In this document: positions 44,775 to 54,480 of the stretch, piece by piece
How positions within the stretch are numbered: position 1 is the stretch's first letter
Layout of the letters: the number at the start of each line of letters is the position of its first letter
Origin: Ureibacillus massiliensis 4400831 = CIP 108448 = CCUG 49529
GTDB taxonomy: Bacteria > Bacillota > Bacilli > Bacillales_A > Planococcaceae
Assembly: GCF_000772965.1 (NCBI RefSeq)
Contig: NZ_JPVQ01000007.1
Location: 1-64,000 of the forward strand
Direction: 5' to 3'
Length of the DNA stretch: 64,000 nucleotides
Position numbers and translations under genes: made by a program
The notes under the pieces: generated by a model
What the model was told of the DNA's origin: nothing
The model's database searches: none
What the model saw: only the letters and a program-made list of their open reading frames with translations

Positions 44775-46466
44775 CTATTGTGCCTGTAATTCTTCCACCT
44801 TCGCCTTTTCCTCATCTACAAGCTGCCTGCGTAAAATTTTTCCTACCGCTGTTTTCGGCAACTCTTTTCTAAACTCATAGAATCTTGGCACCTTGTAGGC
44901 AGCTAAATTTTGACGGCAATATTTATTTAATTCTTCCTCGGTTACCGTTTTTCCTTCTCGCAAAACGATGTAAGCTTTAACTGTTTCACCACGATATGGA
45001 TCTGGGATACCTGCAACCACACATTCTTGAATCGCTTCATGCTCATAAAGCACTTCCTCAACTTCACGTGGATAGATGTTGAAACCACCTGCAATGATCA
45101 TATCTTTTTTGCGATCTACAACGTAGAAATATCCTTCTTCATCCATATAGCCTAAGTCACCAGTTAAAAACCAGCCATCAACAAATGCCATTGCCGTCTC
45201 TTCAGGTCGATTCCAATAACCTTTCATTACTTGTGGCCCTTTAACCGCGATTTCACCGATTTCCCTCGGTGGCAATATTGTTCCGTCCGAGGATTGAATA
45301 ATTGTCGCCTCTGTATCTGGCCATGGAACCCCAATCGACCCTCTTACTCGTTTGCCCCAGATAAAGTTTGCATGAGTGACAGGTGACGTTTCCGTTAAGC
45401 CATATCCTTCTACAAGCTTACCACCTGTAATCTCCTCAAATTTCTCTTGCACTTCCACTGGTAAAGGAGCTGAGCCGCTGATACATGCTTTAATAGAAGA
45501 TAAATCATATTTCCCGATGTCTGGATGATTTAATAACCCAATGTACATAGTTGGTGCTCCAGGGAACAGCGTTGGTTTTTGTTTATCAATTGTTTTTAAT
45601 GCTGCTTCAACATCGAATTTTGGAATGAGCACCATTTTACTTGCTTTCATAACGGTTAATAACAATACTGTTGTCATTCCATAGACATGAAAGAATGGTA
45701 ACATTCCAAGAATTACTTCTTCACCTTCAACACATTTGTACATCCACACATCACACATACTCGTGTTAGAAATTAAGTTTTTATGTGTGAGCATAACCCC
45801 TTTTGGAAAACCTGTCGTACCTCCAGTGTATTGGATTAATGCCAAATCCTCTTCAATATCTATTGATAGATTAATTGGCTTTGTTTCGGCAACACGCATG
45901 ATTTCAGTAAATAGATGAGTCATCCCCTTATGCTCGACCTTGACACTAAATCCGTATTGCTTCTTTTGAATAAATGGATAGATTAAATTTTTCGGAAATG
46001 GTAGGTAATCTTTAATTGCTGTAATGATAACGTTTTCAATTTTCGTATCTTTGAGCACTTTTGTAACCCTAGGATATAAAATATCCATTGCTAAAATAAC
46101 CTTAGCCCCCGAATCCGCCATTTGATACTGTAATTCCCTTTCAGTATAAAGCGGATTTGTTTGAACAACAATTCCTCCCGCATACAACGTTCCAAAATAA
46201 GCAATTACCGCCTGAGGACAATTCGGTAGCATAATTGCCACACGATCCCCTTTTTCTACCCCTAGATATTGCAAGTAATTTGCAAATTTAAGCGACGATT
46301 CATAAAGTTCCTTATAAGTAAGATTTCTACCCATAAAATGAACTGCTACTTTGCCTGGGCTTTTCTCGTATGCATTCGTTAATAAGTTTTGAACAGGCAT
46401 GTCATCATACGTAACAGTGGTTGGAATTTCTTCCGGATACTGCGAAAGCCAAACTTTCTCCGTCAT
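44775..46466 (-). CDS. lcfA: Long-chain-fatty-acid--CoA ligase
   Basis: A 563-residue AMP-forming acyl-CoA synthetase that activates fatty acids for beta-oxidation. The ATG at 46466 follows AAGGGGAGAT. Motifs: IQYTGGTTGFPKGVMLTHKN (P-loop), VEGYGLTETSPVTHAN, WFLTGDLGYMDEEGYFYVVDRKKDMIIAGGFNIYPREVEE, and the C-terminal lysine in LPKTAVGKILRRQL. It is transcribed alone, upstream of fadR on the same strand. No FadR palindrome is seen at its promoter. Confidence 0.95.
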   Translation of the reverse strand: MTEKVWLSQYPEEIPTTVTYDDMPVQNLLTNAYEKSPGKVAVHFMGRNLTYKELYESSLKFANYLQYLGVEKGDRVAIMLPNCPQAVIAYFGTLYAGGIVVQTNPLYTERELQYQMADSGAKVILAMDILYPRVTKVLKDTKIENVIITAIKDYLPFPKNLIYPFIQKKQYGFSVKVEHKGMTHLFTEIMRVAETKPINLSIDIEEDLALIQYTGGTTGFPKGVMLTHKNLISNTSMCDVWMYKCVEGEEVILGMLPFFHVYGMTTVLLLTVMKASKMVLIPKFDVEAALKTIDKQKPTLFPGAPTMYIGLLNHPDIGKYDLSSIKACISGSAPLPVEVQEKFEEITGGKLVEGYGLTETSPVTHANFIWGKRVRGSIGVPWPDTEATIIQSSDGTILPPREIGEIAVKGPQVMKGYWNRPEETAMAFVDGWFLTGDLGYMDEEGYFYVVDRKKDMIIAGGFNIYPREVEEVLYEHEAIQECVVAGIPDPYRGETVKAYIVLREGKTVTEEELNKYCRQNLAAYKVPRFYEFRKELPKTAVGKILRRQLVDEEKAKVEELQAQ

Positions 46467-46485
46467 GAACATCTCCCCTTTGTTC

Positions 46486-46503
46486 AGAAAATTCGAATTT
46501 TCT
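46486..46503. promoter_or_regulatory. 18-bp perfect palindrome at the lcfA start region
   Basis: AGAAAATTCGAATTTTCT is fully self-complementary and lies between the lcfA -10 box and the ribosome site. An operator for an unknown regulator is possible; it does not match FadR sites. Confidence 0.5.
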
Positions 46504-46510
46504 TACTTTT

Positions 46511-46539
46511 ATTATAATTAAAAAAGATTTGTATATCAA
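46511..46539 (-). promoter_or_regulatory. Sigma-A promoter of lcfA
   Basis: On the - strand TTGATA (46539-46534), 17 bp, TATAAT (46516-46511). Confidence 0.75.
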
Positions 46540-46690
46540 CCAAAATTTATCAATCTTTCATTTTTTCGCTAGAAAACGTTTGTTTTTTCTATTTTTAAAC
46601 ACTTTTTTAATTTACAGTTAAAATACTTATCTTTTAATAATTTATTGATTTTTGTTTTTTAAATATAATTTTTAATAACATTATCCCAAA

Positions 46691-46734
46691 ATAAAAAAGC
46701 TAGTAATGGTAGATTTCTCCACATACTAGCTTTT
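46691..46734 (-). terminator. Terminator of the zapA-to-yshE operon
   Basis: AAAAGCTAGTA pairs with TACTAGCTTTT (46695-46705/46724-46734); on the - strand a U run follows. It lies after the 26-residue gene. Confidence 0.85.
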
Positions 46735-46765
46735 AAATAATTATAAATTTATTTAACAATGAATA

Positions 46766-46846
46766 TTATGCAGTTACAAGATAATAAACTCCTACAAGGA
46801 TAAAAAGGATACAGACTACTAAAAGTACTTTTGCTAATTTTTCCAT
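46766..46846 (-). CDS. 26-residue single-pass membrane protein
   Basis: The frame runs from an ATG at 46846, 7 nt after AGGGGCG, to TAA at 46766-46768. The peptide begins MEKLAKVLLVVCILFILVG and ends in YYLVTA: two charged residues, then one hydrophobic helix of about 20 residues. It starts 10 bp after the yshE-like stop and ends before a good terminator, so it is translated from the same mRNA. I know of no named homologue. Short size keeps confidence moderate. Confidence 0.65.
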   Translation of the reverse strand: MEKLAKVLLVVCILFILVGVYYLVTA

Positions 46847-46856
46847 ATTATCGCCC

Positions 46857-47270
46857 CTAAATAATACTTGCACCGATGACAAAAGATAAACCCACTGAAA
46901 TGGTAAAGGATATAAAACCAACAGATCGATTATCTTTTGCTATTTCTTCATCTACAGGGATGCGTGGTGTTAAAAATTCAAATAATAAGTATGCAAATAT
47001 TAATAAGATAAAGCCAAACAATCCCCAACCAAGCATCTCAATCAATGATGAGTGCCGTTCAATTGAATATCTGAAAATATTGCAAACACCTAATATTTTA
47101 CCACCTGTTGCGAGTGCAACTGCTACATTCCCCTTTTTGATTTCTTCCCAATTTTTATATTTTGTGACCATTTCAAATAATATCATTGAAACGATTAAAC
47201 ATAACACGACAACACTGAAATATCCCGCAGTCTCGACAACAGGATGATGCCAAAATCCCGAACTTTGCAC
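46857..47270 (-). CDS. yshE: DUF350 membrane protein (YshE-like)
   Basis: About 137 residues from the GTG at 47270, which lies 9 nt after AAGGGGG; the frame continues upstream through that site. Four hydrophobic helices and the IKKGNVAVALATGGKILGVCNIF segment are typical of DUF350. Function is unknown. The position after mutS2 matches yshE in B. subtilis. Confidence 0.88.
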   Translation of the reverse strand: MQSSGFWHHPVVETAGYFSVVVLCLIVSMILFEMVTKYKNWEEIKKGNVAVALATGGKILGVCNIFRYSIERHSSLIEMLGWGLFGFILLIFAYLLFEFLTPRIPVDEEIAKDNRSVGFISFTISVGLSFVIGASII

Positions 47271-47307
47271 ATTAACATCCCCCTTCAAATTGGCATTTTT
47301 ATGCGTA

Positions 47308-49680
47308 TTATTTTAACTCCACAACCGTTACACCAAATCCACCTTCGCCCGCTTCACCATATCGGAAGGTTTTAACTCTTTTATGACCCTTCAAATAGTT
47401 TTGTATTCCCTGACGAAGAGCACCTGTACCTTTTCCGTGAATAATGGATACACGATGATAATTTGCTAAAAGTGCATCATCGATATATTTCTCTGTCTTA
47501 AGGATCGCATCTTCATAGCGTTCTCCGCGTAAATCTAATTCAAGCTTAACTTGAGAATTTCGATTTTTCACGTTTGTCATTGTTACGGTTTGTTGCTGCT
47601 TATCTGGTTTAACATATTGTAAGTCAGACTCGTCAAGCTTCATTTTTAAAATACCAATTTGAACGACCCATTCATGGTCTCCAGCTTTTTCAATAAGCGT
47701 ACCTTTCTGACCATAGCTAAGTACTTTTACTTCATCGCCGACTTTTAAATTTTGAGCTCTTTCTCTAATTTGAGCTTGTTTTTTCAACACTTTATTTTCA
47801 ATTGGAGCTACTTCATCCAGACGTTTTCTCGCCTCAATTAATTCATGCTCTTTCACCGCATGACTAGCATCCTCTCTCATTTTACGAAGTTCAGCAATGA
47901 TTTTTTCTGCTTCTGCTTTTGCTTCATCTACAATTTTCCTTGCTTTTTCTTTTGCCTTTTTCTCTAGATTTTCTTTTTTCTCGTCATAAGTTTTGAGCTT
48001 TTCTTCTAGCTCTTTATGAAGATGATTGGCTTCTTCTAATAACGTATGGGCTTCATCAGCTTCTCTCTCAGAGCGTAGTCTTGATTCTTCTAAGGAAGCA
48101 ATCATTGACTCTACTTCATGACGGTCAGTTCCCGTATAACCTCGAGCCTTATTGATAATGGATTCTTTTAAGCCAAGGCGTTTTGATATTTCAAACGCGT
48201 TAGAACGACCCGGTACTCCGATTAGTAATCGGTATGTAGGACTAAGTGTCTCCACATCAAACTCTACACTTGCATTTACAACACTAGGGCGATTATAGCC
48301 ATATGCTTTTAATTCTGGGTAATGGGTTGTAGCCATAACACGCGCACCACAATCGATGACTTCATCCAGTATTGAAATGGCAAGAGCCGCTCCTTCCTGT
48401 GGATCGGTTCCTGCACCTAATTCATCAAATAACACAAGGGAATGTTCATCAACTTTACTTAGAATATCAACAATATTCACCATGTGGGACGAAAAGGTTG
48501 ATAATGATTGCTCGATCGATTGTTCATCACCAATATCTGCAAACAACTGGTCAAAAACAGCAAGCTCTGAACCATCTAATGCTGGTACAGGAATTCCTGC
48601 CTGTGCCATTAATGTACATAGTCCGACCGTTTTTAAAGTAACCGTTTTACCACCTGTATTCGGTCCAGTAATAACAATTGCCGTAATATCATGACCAAAT
48701 TCAATCGTATTTGGTACTGCTTCATCGATTGAAATTAATGGATGTCTCGCTCGGACTAGTCGAATATAACCTTCATCGTTCATTTTTGGCTTTGTACATT
48801 TATTTGCTTGACCATATTTTGCTTTTGCTAATATGACATCAATGTCCCCTAATATATGAATTAGGATGAATAATTCATGGCTTACTTCTTGGACTTTTGA
48901 AGATAGCTCTAATAAAATACGTTCGATTTCAACCTGTTCCTTCACTTTCAAACGGCCAATTTCATTATTTAATTGAACAATTGACTCAGGTTCAATAAAT
49001 AATGTTTGACCTGATGATGACTGATCATGAACAATTCCACCATAATGAGCACGGTATTCTTGTTTAACTGGTATTACGAATCGTTCGTTACGAATTGTGA
49101 TGATTGCATCTGATAGCATTTTCGATGCATTTGATCCTCGTATAAGGCTTTCTAGCTTAGAACGAACCTTTGCTTCCTCTGAACGAAGAGATTGACGAAT
49201 CGAGCGTAATGTAACACTAGCCGAATCTAATACGGCTCCATTGTCATCAATACAATCATTGATTTCATGTTGCAATGCCGTTAGGATAGGCATTTGCTCT
49301 TTTCTTTCAATGAAATGTGGAATTTTAATATCCTCTTCTTCTTCAATTGATTCAATAAAATTTCGAAGAATCCGACTTGCTCGTATTGTGCTAGCAATTT
49401 CCATTAATTCGCTACTACTTAGCATTCCACCAATTTGCGATCTTTTGGCAGAAGCGCGAATATCAAATATTCCGCCCATCGGAACATTCCCTTTAACACG
49501 GAGGATTGATAGGCCTTCATCCATTTCTTCTAGTAGTTCTACTACCTTTTCATAATCAGTTTCCGGAATGAGTTGCTCAATTTGTGTCTTCCCAATAGAA
49601 GAAGTACAGAAATTAGCAACTTGTTCCCTAATTTTATCATATTCTAGTGTTTTCAATGCTCGTTGTGCGATCACTAGCAA
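47308..49680 (-). CDS. mutS2: Endonuclease MutS2
   Basis: A 790-residue MutS-like ATPase lacking the mismatch-recognition domain. The Walker A motif GPNTGGKTVTLKT is near residue 332, Walker B VLFDELGAGTDPQEGAAL follows, then a long coiled coil (about 515-630) and a C-terminal Smr nuclease domain (LDLRGERYEDAILKTEKYIDDALL, HGKGTGALRQGIQ). Proposed roles are suppressing recombination and rescuing collided ribosomes. It starts 37 bp after polX and belongs to the zapA-cvpA-polX-mutS2-yshE row. Confidence 0.96.
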   Translation of the reverse strand: MLVIAQRALKTLEYDKIREQVANFCTSSIGKTQIEQLIPETDYEKVVELLEEMDEGLSILRVKGNVPMGGIFDIRASAKRSQIGGMLSSSELMEIASTIRASRILRNFIESIEEEEDIKIPHFIERKEQMPILTALQHEINDCIDDNGAVLDSASVTLRSIRQSLRSEEAKVRSKLESLIRGSNASKMLSDAIITIRNERFVIPVKQEYRAHYGGIVHDQSSSGQTLFIEPESIVQLNNEIGRLKVKEQVEIERILLELSSKVQEVSHELFILIHILGDIDVILAKAKYGQANKCTKPKMNDEGYIRLVRARHPLISIDEAVPNTIEFGHDITAIVITGPNTGGKTVTLKTVGLCTLMAQAGIPVPALDGSELAVFDQLFADIGDEQSIEQSLSTFSSHMVNIVDILSKVDEHSLVLFDELGAGTDPQEGAALAISILDEVIDCGARVMATTHYPELKAYGYNRPSVVNASVEFDVETLSPTYRLLIGVPGRSNAFEISKRLGLKESIINKARGYTGTDRHEVESMIASLEESRLRSEREADEAHTLLEEANHLHKELEEKLKTYDEKKENLEKKAKEKARKIVDEAKAEAEKIIAELRKMREDASHAVKEHELIEARKRLDEVAPIENKVLKKQAQIRERAQNLKVGDEVKVLSYGQKGTLIEKAGDHEWVVQIGILKMKLDESDLQYVKPDKQQQTVTMTNVKNRNSQVKLELDLRGERYEDAILKTEKYIDDALLANYHRVSIIHGKGTGALRQGIQNYLKGHKRVKTFRYGEAGEGGFGVTVVELK

Positions 49681-49717
49681 ACACTCTCCTGTCTAGTTTC
49701 AAATTCCACAATTTCAT

Positions 49718-51427
49718 CTACTTGTTTTTGCGGATAAAGGTTTCAAATTTTTCTGTTGACCATGTATTAACAACTAATTCCTTTTTCACCCAAGCTTTTT
49801 GGGCATATTTTGTGCCTACATCCATAAAACGTAATTGATCAATTGCATGGGCATCTGTATTAATCGCAATAGGAACATTGTATTCCATCGCCAGCTTTAA
49901 ATGTTCAACACATAGGTCAAGGCGATATGGATTAGCATTCAATTCTAAAATTTTACCATATTCCGATGCCCATTTAATTAATTGAGGGATATCTGGATTA
50001 TACCCATCACGTTCCCCAATCACTCTTCCTGTAGGATGGGCAATCATATGAACGTATGGATTTTGAATCGCTGTCCATAATCGTTCCATAATTTTGTCTT
50101 GTGATTGTGTAAAGCTTGAATGGATGGATGCAATGACGAAATCAAGCGATTTTAAAACATCATTATCAAAATCTAATGATCCATTTGGCAATATGTCCAT
50201 TTCAGTTCCTGCATATAATCTAAATTGTGGATGATCATCATTGAATGCATAAATCTCTTGTCGTTGTCTTAAAAGTCGCTCTGGTGTTAAACCATTTGCC
50301 ACCTTTAAAAATTGCGAATGATCCGTAATGACGCCATGAGTATATCCACGTTCAATGAGAGCTTTTCCCATCTCTTGAATTGAGTGTGCACCGTCAGACC
50401 AAGTCGTATGCATATGGAGGTCTGTCACAATATCATCTAAAGTAACTAATTGTGATATTTCATCAAGTCGTTCTAGCTCTTGACCATTTTCCCGAATGGT
50501 CGGTGGAATAAATGGTAAGTCGAAATGGGCAAAAAACTCTTCTTCAGATTTAAATGTTTGCACAGTACCATCTGGCTGCTCCACACCATACTCACTAATT
50601 TTTTTACCTTGTTGTTTTGCTAGCTGTCTCATTTTTACGTTATGATCTTTGGACCCTGTAAAATGGTGTAAACATGTTGCATATTCATCAAGGGTAACAA
50701 GTCGAAAATCTACGTTAACTGGATCGTCTATATCAAGAACGATAGAAACCTTTGTATCTCCATCAGCAACAACTTCCTGAATAGCTAGGTCTGTTAATAA
50801 TCGTTCTTTTACTTTTTCCCTTAAATCTGTCGCTACGATGAAATCTAAATCCTTGCTTGTCTCATTTACTCGACGGAAGCTACCTGCAACAGAGTATTTT
50901 TGCACTTCTTTTATATTACTTAGTAGTTCATTGATTTCAATTACTATCATCTCAAGTTGCCAGATTGGATGTCTTTCACTACGTTCACCTAAGTGCTCAA
51001 GCTCTTTTAAAATCTTTTCTTCTGTTTTTGCACCAAAGCCAGCTAATTTTTGGACCTCTTTCGCTAAACATGCGGCACGCAAGCTTTCAACGCTATCAAT
51101 CCCTAGTTCTTGATAAAGTTTTGCAAGTTTTTTTCCGCCTAGTCCAGGTAGTTTCATAAGCGGCACTAGTCCTTTTGGTGTCTTTTCTTCCAACTCTTTT
51201 AATTGAGTCGATTCACCTGTTTCTATAAGCTCGTTTATAACAGCTGCTGTTCCTTTACCAATCCCTTTAATTTGCGTAATATCTTCCATTTCATTTAGAC
51301 TTCTTTGATCTCCCTCTAATGCTGCAGCCGCCTTTCGAAATGCTGAAACTTTAAAAGGATTCTCCCCTTGAAGTTCTAGGTATAATGCTATTTTTTCTAA
51401 CGTTTTAATAATAATTTTTTTATTCAT
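49718..51427 (-). CDS. polX: DNA polymerase X family with PHP domain
   Basis: 569 residues from the ATG at 51427 (GGAGGTTT site); the 21 upstream codons are not used. An N-terminal helix-hairpin-helix region (ITQIKGIGKGTAAVINELIE, LPGLGGKKLAKLYQELGI), a polymerase palm (SVAGSFRRVNETSKDLDFIVAT, VDFRLV) and a C-terminal PHP phosphoesterase (DLHMHTTWSDGAHS, THGVITDHS, EMDILPNGSLDF, NTDAHAI). Acts in base-excision repair; the PHP part gives 3'-5' exonuclease activity. Confidence 0.96.
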   Translation of the reverse strand: MNKKIIIKTLEKIALYLELQGENPFKVSAFRKAAAALEGDQRSLNEMEDITQIKGIGKGTAAVINELIETGESTQLKELEEKTPKGLVPLMKLPGLGGKKLAKLYQELGIDSVESLRAACLAKEVQKLAGFGAKTEEKILKELEHLGERSERHPIWQLEMIVIEINELLSNIKEVQKYSVAGSFRRVNETSKDLDFIVATDLREKVKERLLTDLAIQEVVADGDTKVSIVLDIDDPVNVDFRLVTLDEYATCLHHFTGSKDHNVKMRQLAKQQGKKISEYGVEQPDGTVQTFKSEEEFFAHFDLPFIPPTIRENGQELERLDEISQLVTLDDIVTDLHMHTTWSDGAHSIQEMGKALIERGYTHGVITDHSQFLKVANGLTPERLLRQRQEIYAFNDDHPQFRLYAGTEMDILPNGSLDFDNDVLKSLDFVIASIHSSFTQSQDKIMERLWTAIQNPYVHMIAHPTGRVIGERDGYNPDIPQLIKWASEYGKILELNANPYRLDLCVEHLKLAMEYNVPIAINTDAHAIDQLRFMDVGTKYAQKAWVKKELVVNTWSTEKFETFIRKNK

Positions 51428-51516
51428 AATAAACCTCCACTTGAATGGATTATAGTAATTAGCCGTCTTCATTGAAAAAACTTCTCCCAATGGTGAGAGA
51501 AGTAATTATTTCATGA

Positions 51517-52065
51517 TTAGTTTGTGTAAATATACCACCAGTTTTGGAATATGCTTGTTACAATCGGCGTATGTTCTAGCATTAATCCAGAAATAAACGA
51601 TCCACCTAAAAGATTTTGAATCGTATCAATTGGTAACAATGCTAATACATACAGCACAATAAACGTCACAAGATAAAATTCAACAAAACATAGCGCTGCA
51701 CCTAAAAGTCGGTTAACCGATTTTAAAATAGGTAGATATGTTAAAAAGTCAAATATAGTTGCAACAATTTGTAAAAGTATCTTTGTAGCAAAGAAAATTA
51801 CCGCAAATGCAACAATTCGATAGAAGGTTTGATCAACATCGATCATATCTAGCATTAGGGTTGTGGAACTATCAGCACTTATTCCTGGATACGGAATCCA
51901 AAAAACAAAGTTATCTGCAAGCGGTTTATAAAAAATATAAGCTACTAAAAGTGCAATAAAAAAGCTTGCAAGATGAATTGCTTCAACGACAAATCCTCGT
52001 CTTATTCCAACCATTAAACTAGCAATAAATATAATTATTAAAATTAAATCTAGCATACCATTCAA
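51517..52065 (-). CDS. yshB: CvpA family membrane protein (YshB)
   Basis: A 182-residue protein with four hydrophobic segments ([33 protein letters not shown] start). The RRGF...E motif and 'lNrllGA' ([10 protein letters not shown]) are CvpA-type. CvpA is linked to colicin V export and membrane homeostasis in E. coli; its role in Bacilli is unclear. It overlaps zapA by 4 bp. Confidence 0.9.
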   Translation of the reverse strand: MNGMLDLILIIIFIASLMVGIRRGFVVEAIHLASFFIALLVAYIFYKPLADNFVFWIPYPGISADSSTTLMLDMIDVDQTFYRIVAFAVIFFATKILLQIVATIFDFLTYLPILKSVNRLLGAALCFVEFYLVTFIVLYVLALLPIDTIQNLLGGSFISGLMLEHTPIVTSIFQNWWYIYTN

Positions 52066-52322
52066 TCCTTTAGTTTTCTTAATTCGTTTTCTAACCTCTC
52101 AACTTCTTCTCTTAGCTTAAGCATTTCATTAACAGTGTTTACTGCTGTTAGTACCGCAAGCTTGCCACTGTCAAGCGTTGGATTAAGAACACTAATTTCT
52201 CGCATTTTATCATCTACTATTGACGCTACTAATCGCATATGCCCAGTAGACTCAGTTCCTACCATTTTATAAGTATGACCATATATTTCCACCGATATTC
52301 GATTTTTTTCCTGTTCAGCCAA
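52062..52322 (-). CDS. zapA: Cell division protein ZapA
   Basis: 86 residues from a TTG at 52322, 8 nt after GGGAGG, giving [20 protein letters not shown]. ZapA bundles FtsZ filaments. The N-terminal beta-hairpin and C-terminal coiled coil ([21 protein letters not shown]) are evident. First gene of the operon; the ATGA overlap suggests coupling to yshB. Confidence 0.93.
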   Translation of the reverse strand: MAEQEKNRISVEIYGHTYKMVGTESTGHMRLVASIVDDKMREISVLNPTLDSGKLAVLTAVNTVNEMLKLREEVERLENELRKLKD

Positions 52323-52717
52323 AAGAGATACCTCCCACAAAGCGTAAGCAACTACAGTATTTATAAAGAAATAAAGCTATCCATGATGAATTTGAGATAC
52401 ATTGCGTACCGTTAAGCATAAACTAATTATCACAAAGCTTAACATGAATCTTTTTCTAGTAAAATTATTAGAAAAATTTATAATACATATCATAACATTT
52501 CCAATAGGTAGCTAGCAACTTCGCTATTCTTTATAGCTAATAATAGCAACAATACTAGTAGGCTGTCATGGATTCTACTATTAATATTGTAATACATATG
52601 AAGAATGAGCCCACTGCACACTTTTCTTCCATAACGAAGGGTTGTTGATTACAATAAGATAAAATAGATTGATCGCATTGTTTGAAAGGTATGTCTTTCA
52701 TGAAAGGAAATAGAGCT
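52323..52717. promoter_or_regulatory. Divergent promoter region of zapA and rnhC
   Basis: About 395 bp, AT-rich, no gene or strong hairpin seen. It must hold promoters for both directions. Confidence 0.45.
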
Positions 52718-53671
52718 ATGTCGAATAATATCGTGTTAAAGCTTTCTGCTGAAGACCAAAATAAAGTAAAGTCTCATTATGCTTCCAATAAAGTTGAAAG
52801 AAAAGCGCCCGGCGTTGTCTTTGCAGCAAAGCTTCCAGATGCTGCAATTACAGTTTATTCATCGGGAAAGGTTATGTTTCAAGGGGATGGTGCAAGCCGT
52901 GAAGCGAGCCGGTTCGGTACAGTTGTCGATAAATCGTCCACAAATCAAAATGGAGCTACTTCAATCAAAACAAAGGGAGATAAACTTCCAGATAACTTTC
53001 AGCAAATGTCGGTTATCGGTTCAGATGAAACAGGCACAGGAGATTATTTCGGACCTGTTACAGTTGCAGCAGTTTATGTTCCGAAGGATAAAATTGATTT
53101 AATCAATGAACTAGGTGCAAAAGATTCAAAAATGTTAACGGATGCGAAAATGATGGAGATCGCACCAGATATAATGAATTCTTGTATTCATAGTATTTTA
53201 ACTTTACGCAATGAAAAATATAATGAGATTCAAGGTTCCGGCTATTCTCAAGGGAAGATTAAAGCGATGCTACACAACCAAGCATTAAAACATGTTTTAG
53301 ATAAAATCGCACCTGAAAATCCTGACTTTATTCTCATTGATCAATTTGCAGAGCGGAATACTTATTATAAATATTTGCAAAATACAAAAACCATTGTTCG
53401 TGAAAAGGTATTGTTCTCAACTAAAGCCGAACAGCTGCATGTCTCTGTTGCCGCAGCCTCGATTTTAGCCCGATATGCATTTTTAAAGGAAATGGATCGT
53501 TTAAGCAAAGAAATCGGGTATCCCCTTCAAAAGGGTGCTAGTGGAAAAGTCGATGAAATGGCAGCCCGTATTTGGATTGAACGAGGAGAAGAATATTTAC
53601 GTTCAATTTCAAAATGGCACTTTGCCAATACTGAGAAGGCTAAAGTATTAGTGAAAATAAAGCGAGGATAA
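52718..53671 (+). CDS. rnhC: Ribonuclease HIII
   Basis: 317 residues from the ATG at 52718 (AAAGGAAA site), with the family's N-terminal TBP-like domain (NNIVLKLSAEDQNKVKSHY, FAAKLPDAAITVYSSGKVMFQG) and an RNase HII-like catalytic domain (IGSDETGTGDYFGPVTVAAVYV, DSKMLTDAKM, ILIDQFAE, HVSVAAASILARYAFL). The Asp-Glu pair of SDETGTGD is the metal site. It degrades RNA in RNA-DNA hybrids. Confidence 0.96.
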   Translation: MSNNIVLKLSAEDQNKVKSHYASNKVERKAPGVVFAAKLPDAAITVYSSGKVMFQGDGASREASRFGTVVDKSSTNQNGATSIKTKGDKLPDNFQQMSVIGSDETGTGDYFGPVTVAAVYVPKDKIDLINELGAKDSKMLTDAKMMEIAPDIMNSCIHSILTLRNEKYNEIQGSGYSQGKIKAMLHNQALKHVLDKIAPENPDFILIDQFAERNTYYKYLQNTKTIVREKVLFSTKAEQLHVSVAAASILARYAFLKEMDRLSKEIGYPLQKGASGKVDEMAARIWIERGEEYLRSISKWHFANTEKAKVLVKIKRG

Positions 53672-53679
53672 CATTGTGA

Positions 53680-53722
53680 AAAGCTTCAAAGTCAGTTGAA
53701 AATAGACTTTGAAGCTTTTTTA
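53680..53722 (+). terminator. Rho-independent terminator of rnhC
   Basis: GCTTCAAAGTC pairs with GACTTTGAAGC, followed by seven T. It also reaches the stop of the convergent small gene. Confidence 0.9.
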
Positions 53723-53956
53723 TGATTTATTATTTAATTTTCTTTCAATAGTTTCTAAACGTTCTTTCATCTCGTCCATTCCATTTTGCAAAATTTGTGT
53801 TCTTTCTTTTTCTAGTTGCAATCTTTCTACGTTATTTTGTTTAGTTAGTTTGAAATAACTATAAATTTTAATAATTAATACAATAAGAACAACTACTAAT
53901 CCTAAAGTAATCGAAGTTGCAATTATATCTCCTACATTAAACCGCGTACCAGACAT
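53720..53956 (-). CDS. Small membrane protein with coiled coil (DUF4083-like)
   Basis: A 78-residue protein with one membrane helix (about 13-32, ATSITLGLVVVLIVLIIKIY) and a charged C-terminal coiled coil (VERLQLEKERTQILQNGMDEMKERLETIERKL). The start, FNVGDII, resembles DUF4083 proteins found in Bacillaceae; function is unknown. AGGAGAATT precedes ATG. Confidence 0.75.
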   Translation of the reverse strand: MSGTRFNVGDIIATSITLGLVVVLIVLIIKIYSYFKLTKQNNVERLQLEKERTQILQNGMDEMKERLETIERKLNNKS

Positions 53957-54165
53957 TTTAATTCTCCTAAATATTTTTCTTTATAATAGATTTTCAAAGA
54001 AAATTTACTTCTCATATTAATTATAGCACCCTTTAGTTTCCTATTTAAAGTAAATTAGCCATTTAAAGCTAATTTGTTATATACTCAAAACTGATTATGT
54101 TTTTGAATTTACTAATATCCAATATGTTTTGATAATTGTATATAGTTATAGAGGAGGGGAATTCA

Positions 54166-54366
54166 ATGTTAAAAATTATTGAATGGCTAGGTTTTATAAT
54201 TTGTGTGGGTTCCGTTTTCACAAATGGTTATCTAAGGAGCCAAGGTCATCACAATTTAATGGAGCAATTTACATTTTACTCTGTATTTGGAGGTGCTTCC
54301 ATAACAATTGCAGCATTTTTCATTCGGAAACGCAATACTCGAAAGAATAGAATACATCGTCCATGA
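54166..54366 (+). CDS. Small membrane protein, unrecognised
   Basis: 66 residues from the ATG at 54166, 7 nt after GAGGAGGGG. Two hydrophobic helices (IIEWLGFIICVGSVFTNGYL and SVFGGASITIAAFFI) and a very basic tail (RKRNTRKNRIHRP). No family is recognised. The strong ribosome site makes it likely real. Confidence 0.7.
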   Translation: MLKIIEWLGFIICVGSVFTNGYLRSQGHHNLMEQFTFYSVFGGASITIAAFFIRKRNTRKNRIHRP

Positions 54367-54480
54367 CAATTTCACATACTCCATTATTCTAAAAAATATC
54401 CCATAACCGCGCATGCAATTCATGCACCTAAAAAGCCGGAAAGCATATATCTCATACCCTCCGACTTTGATCATTACTTA

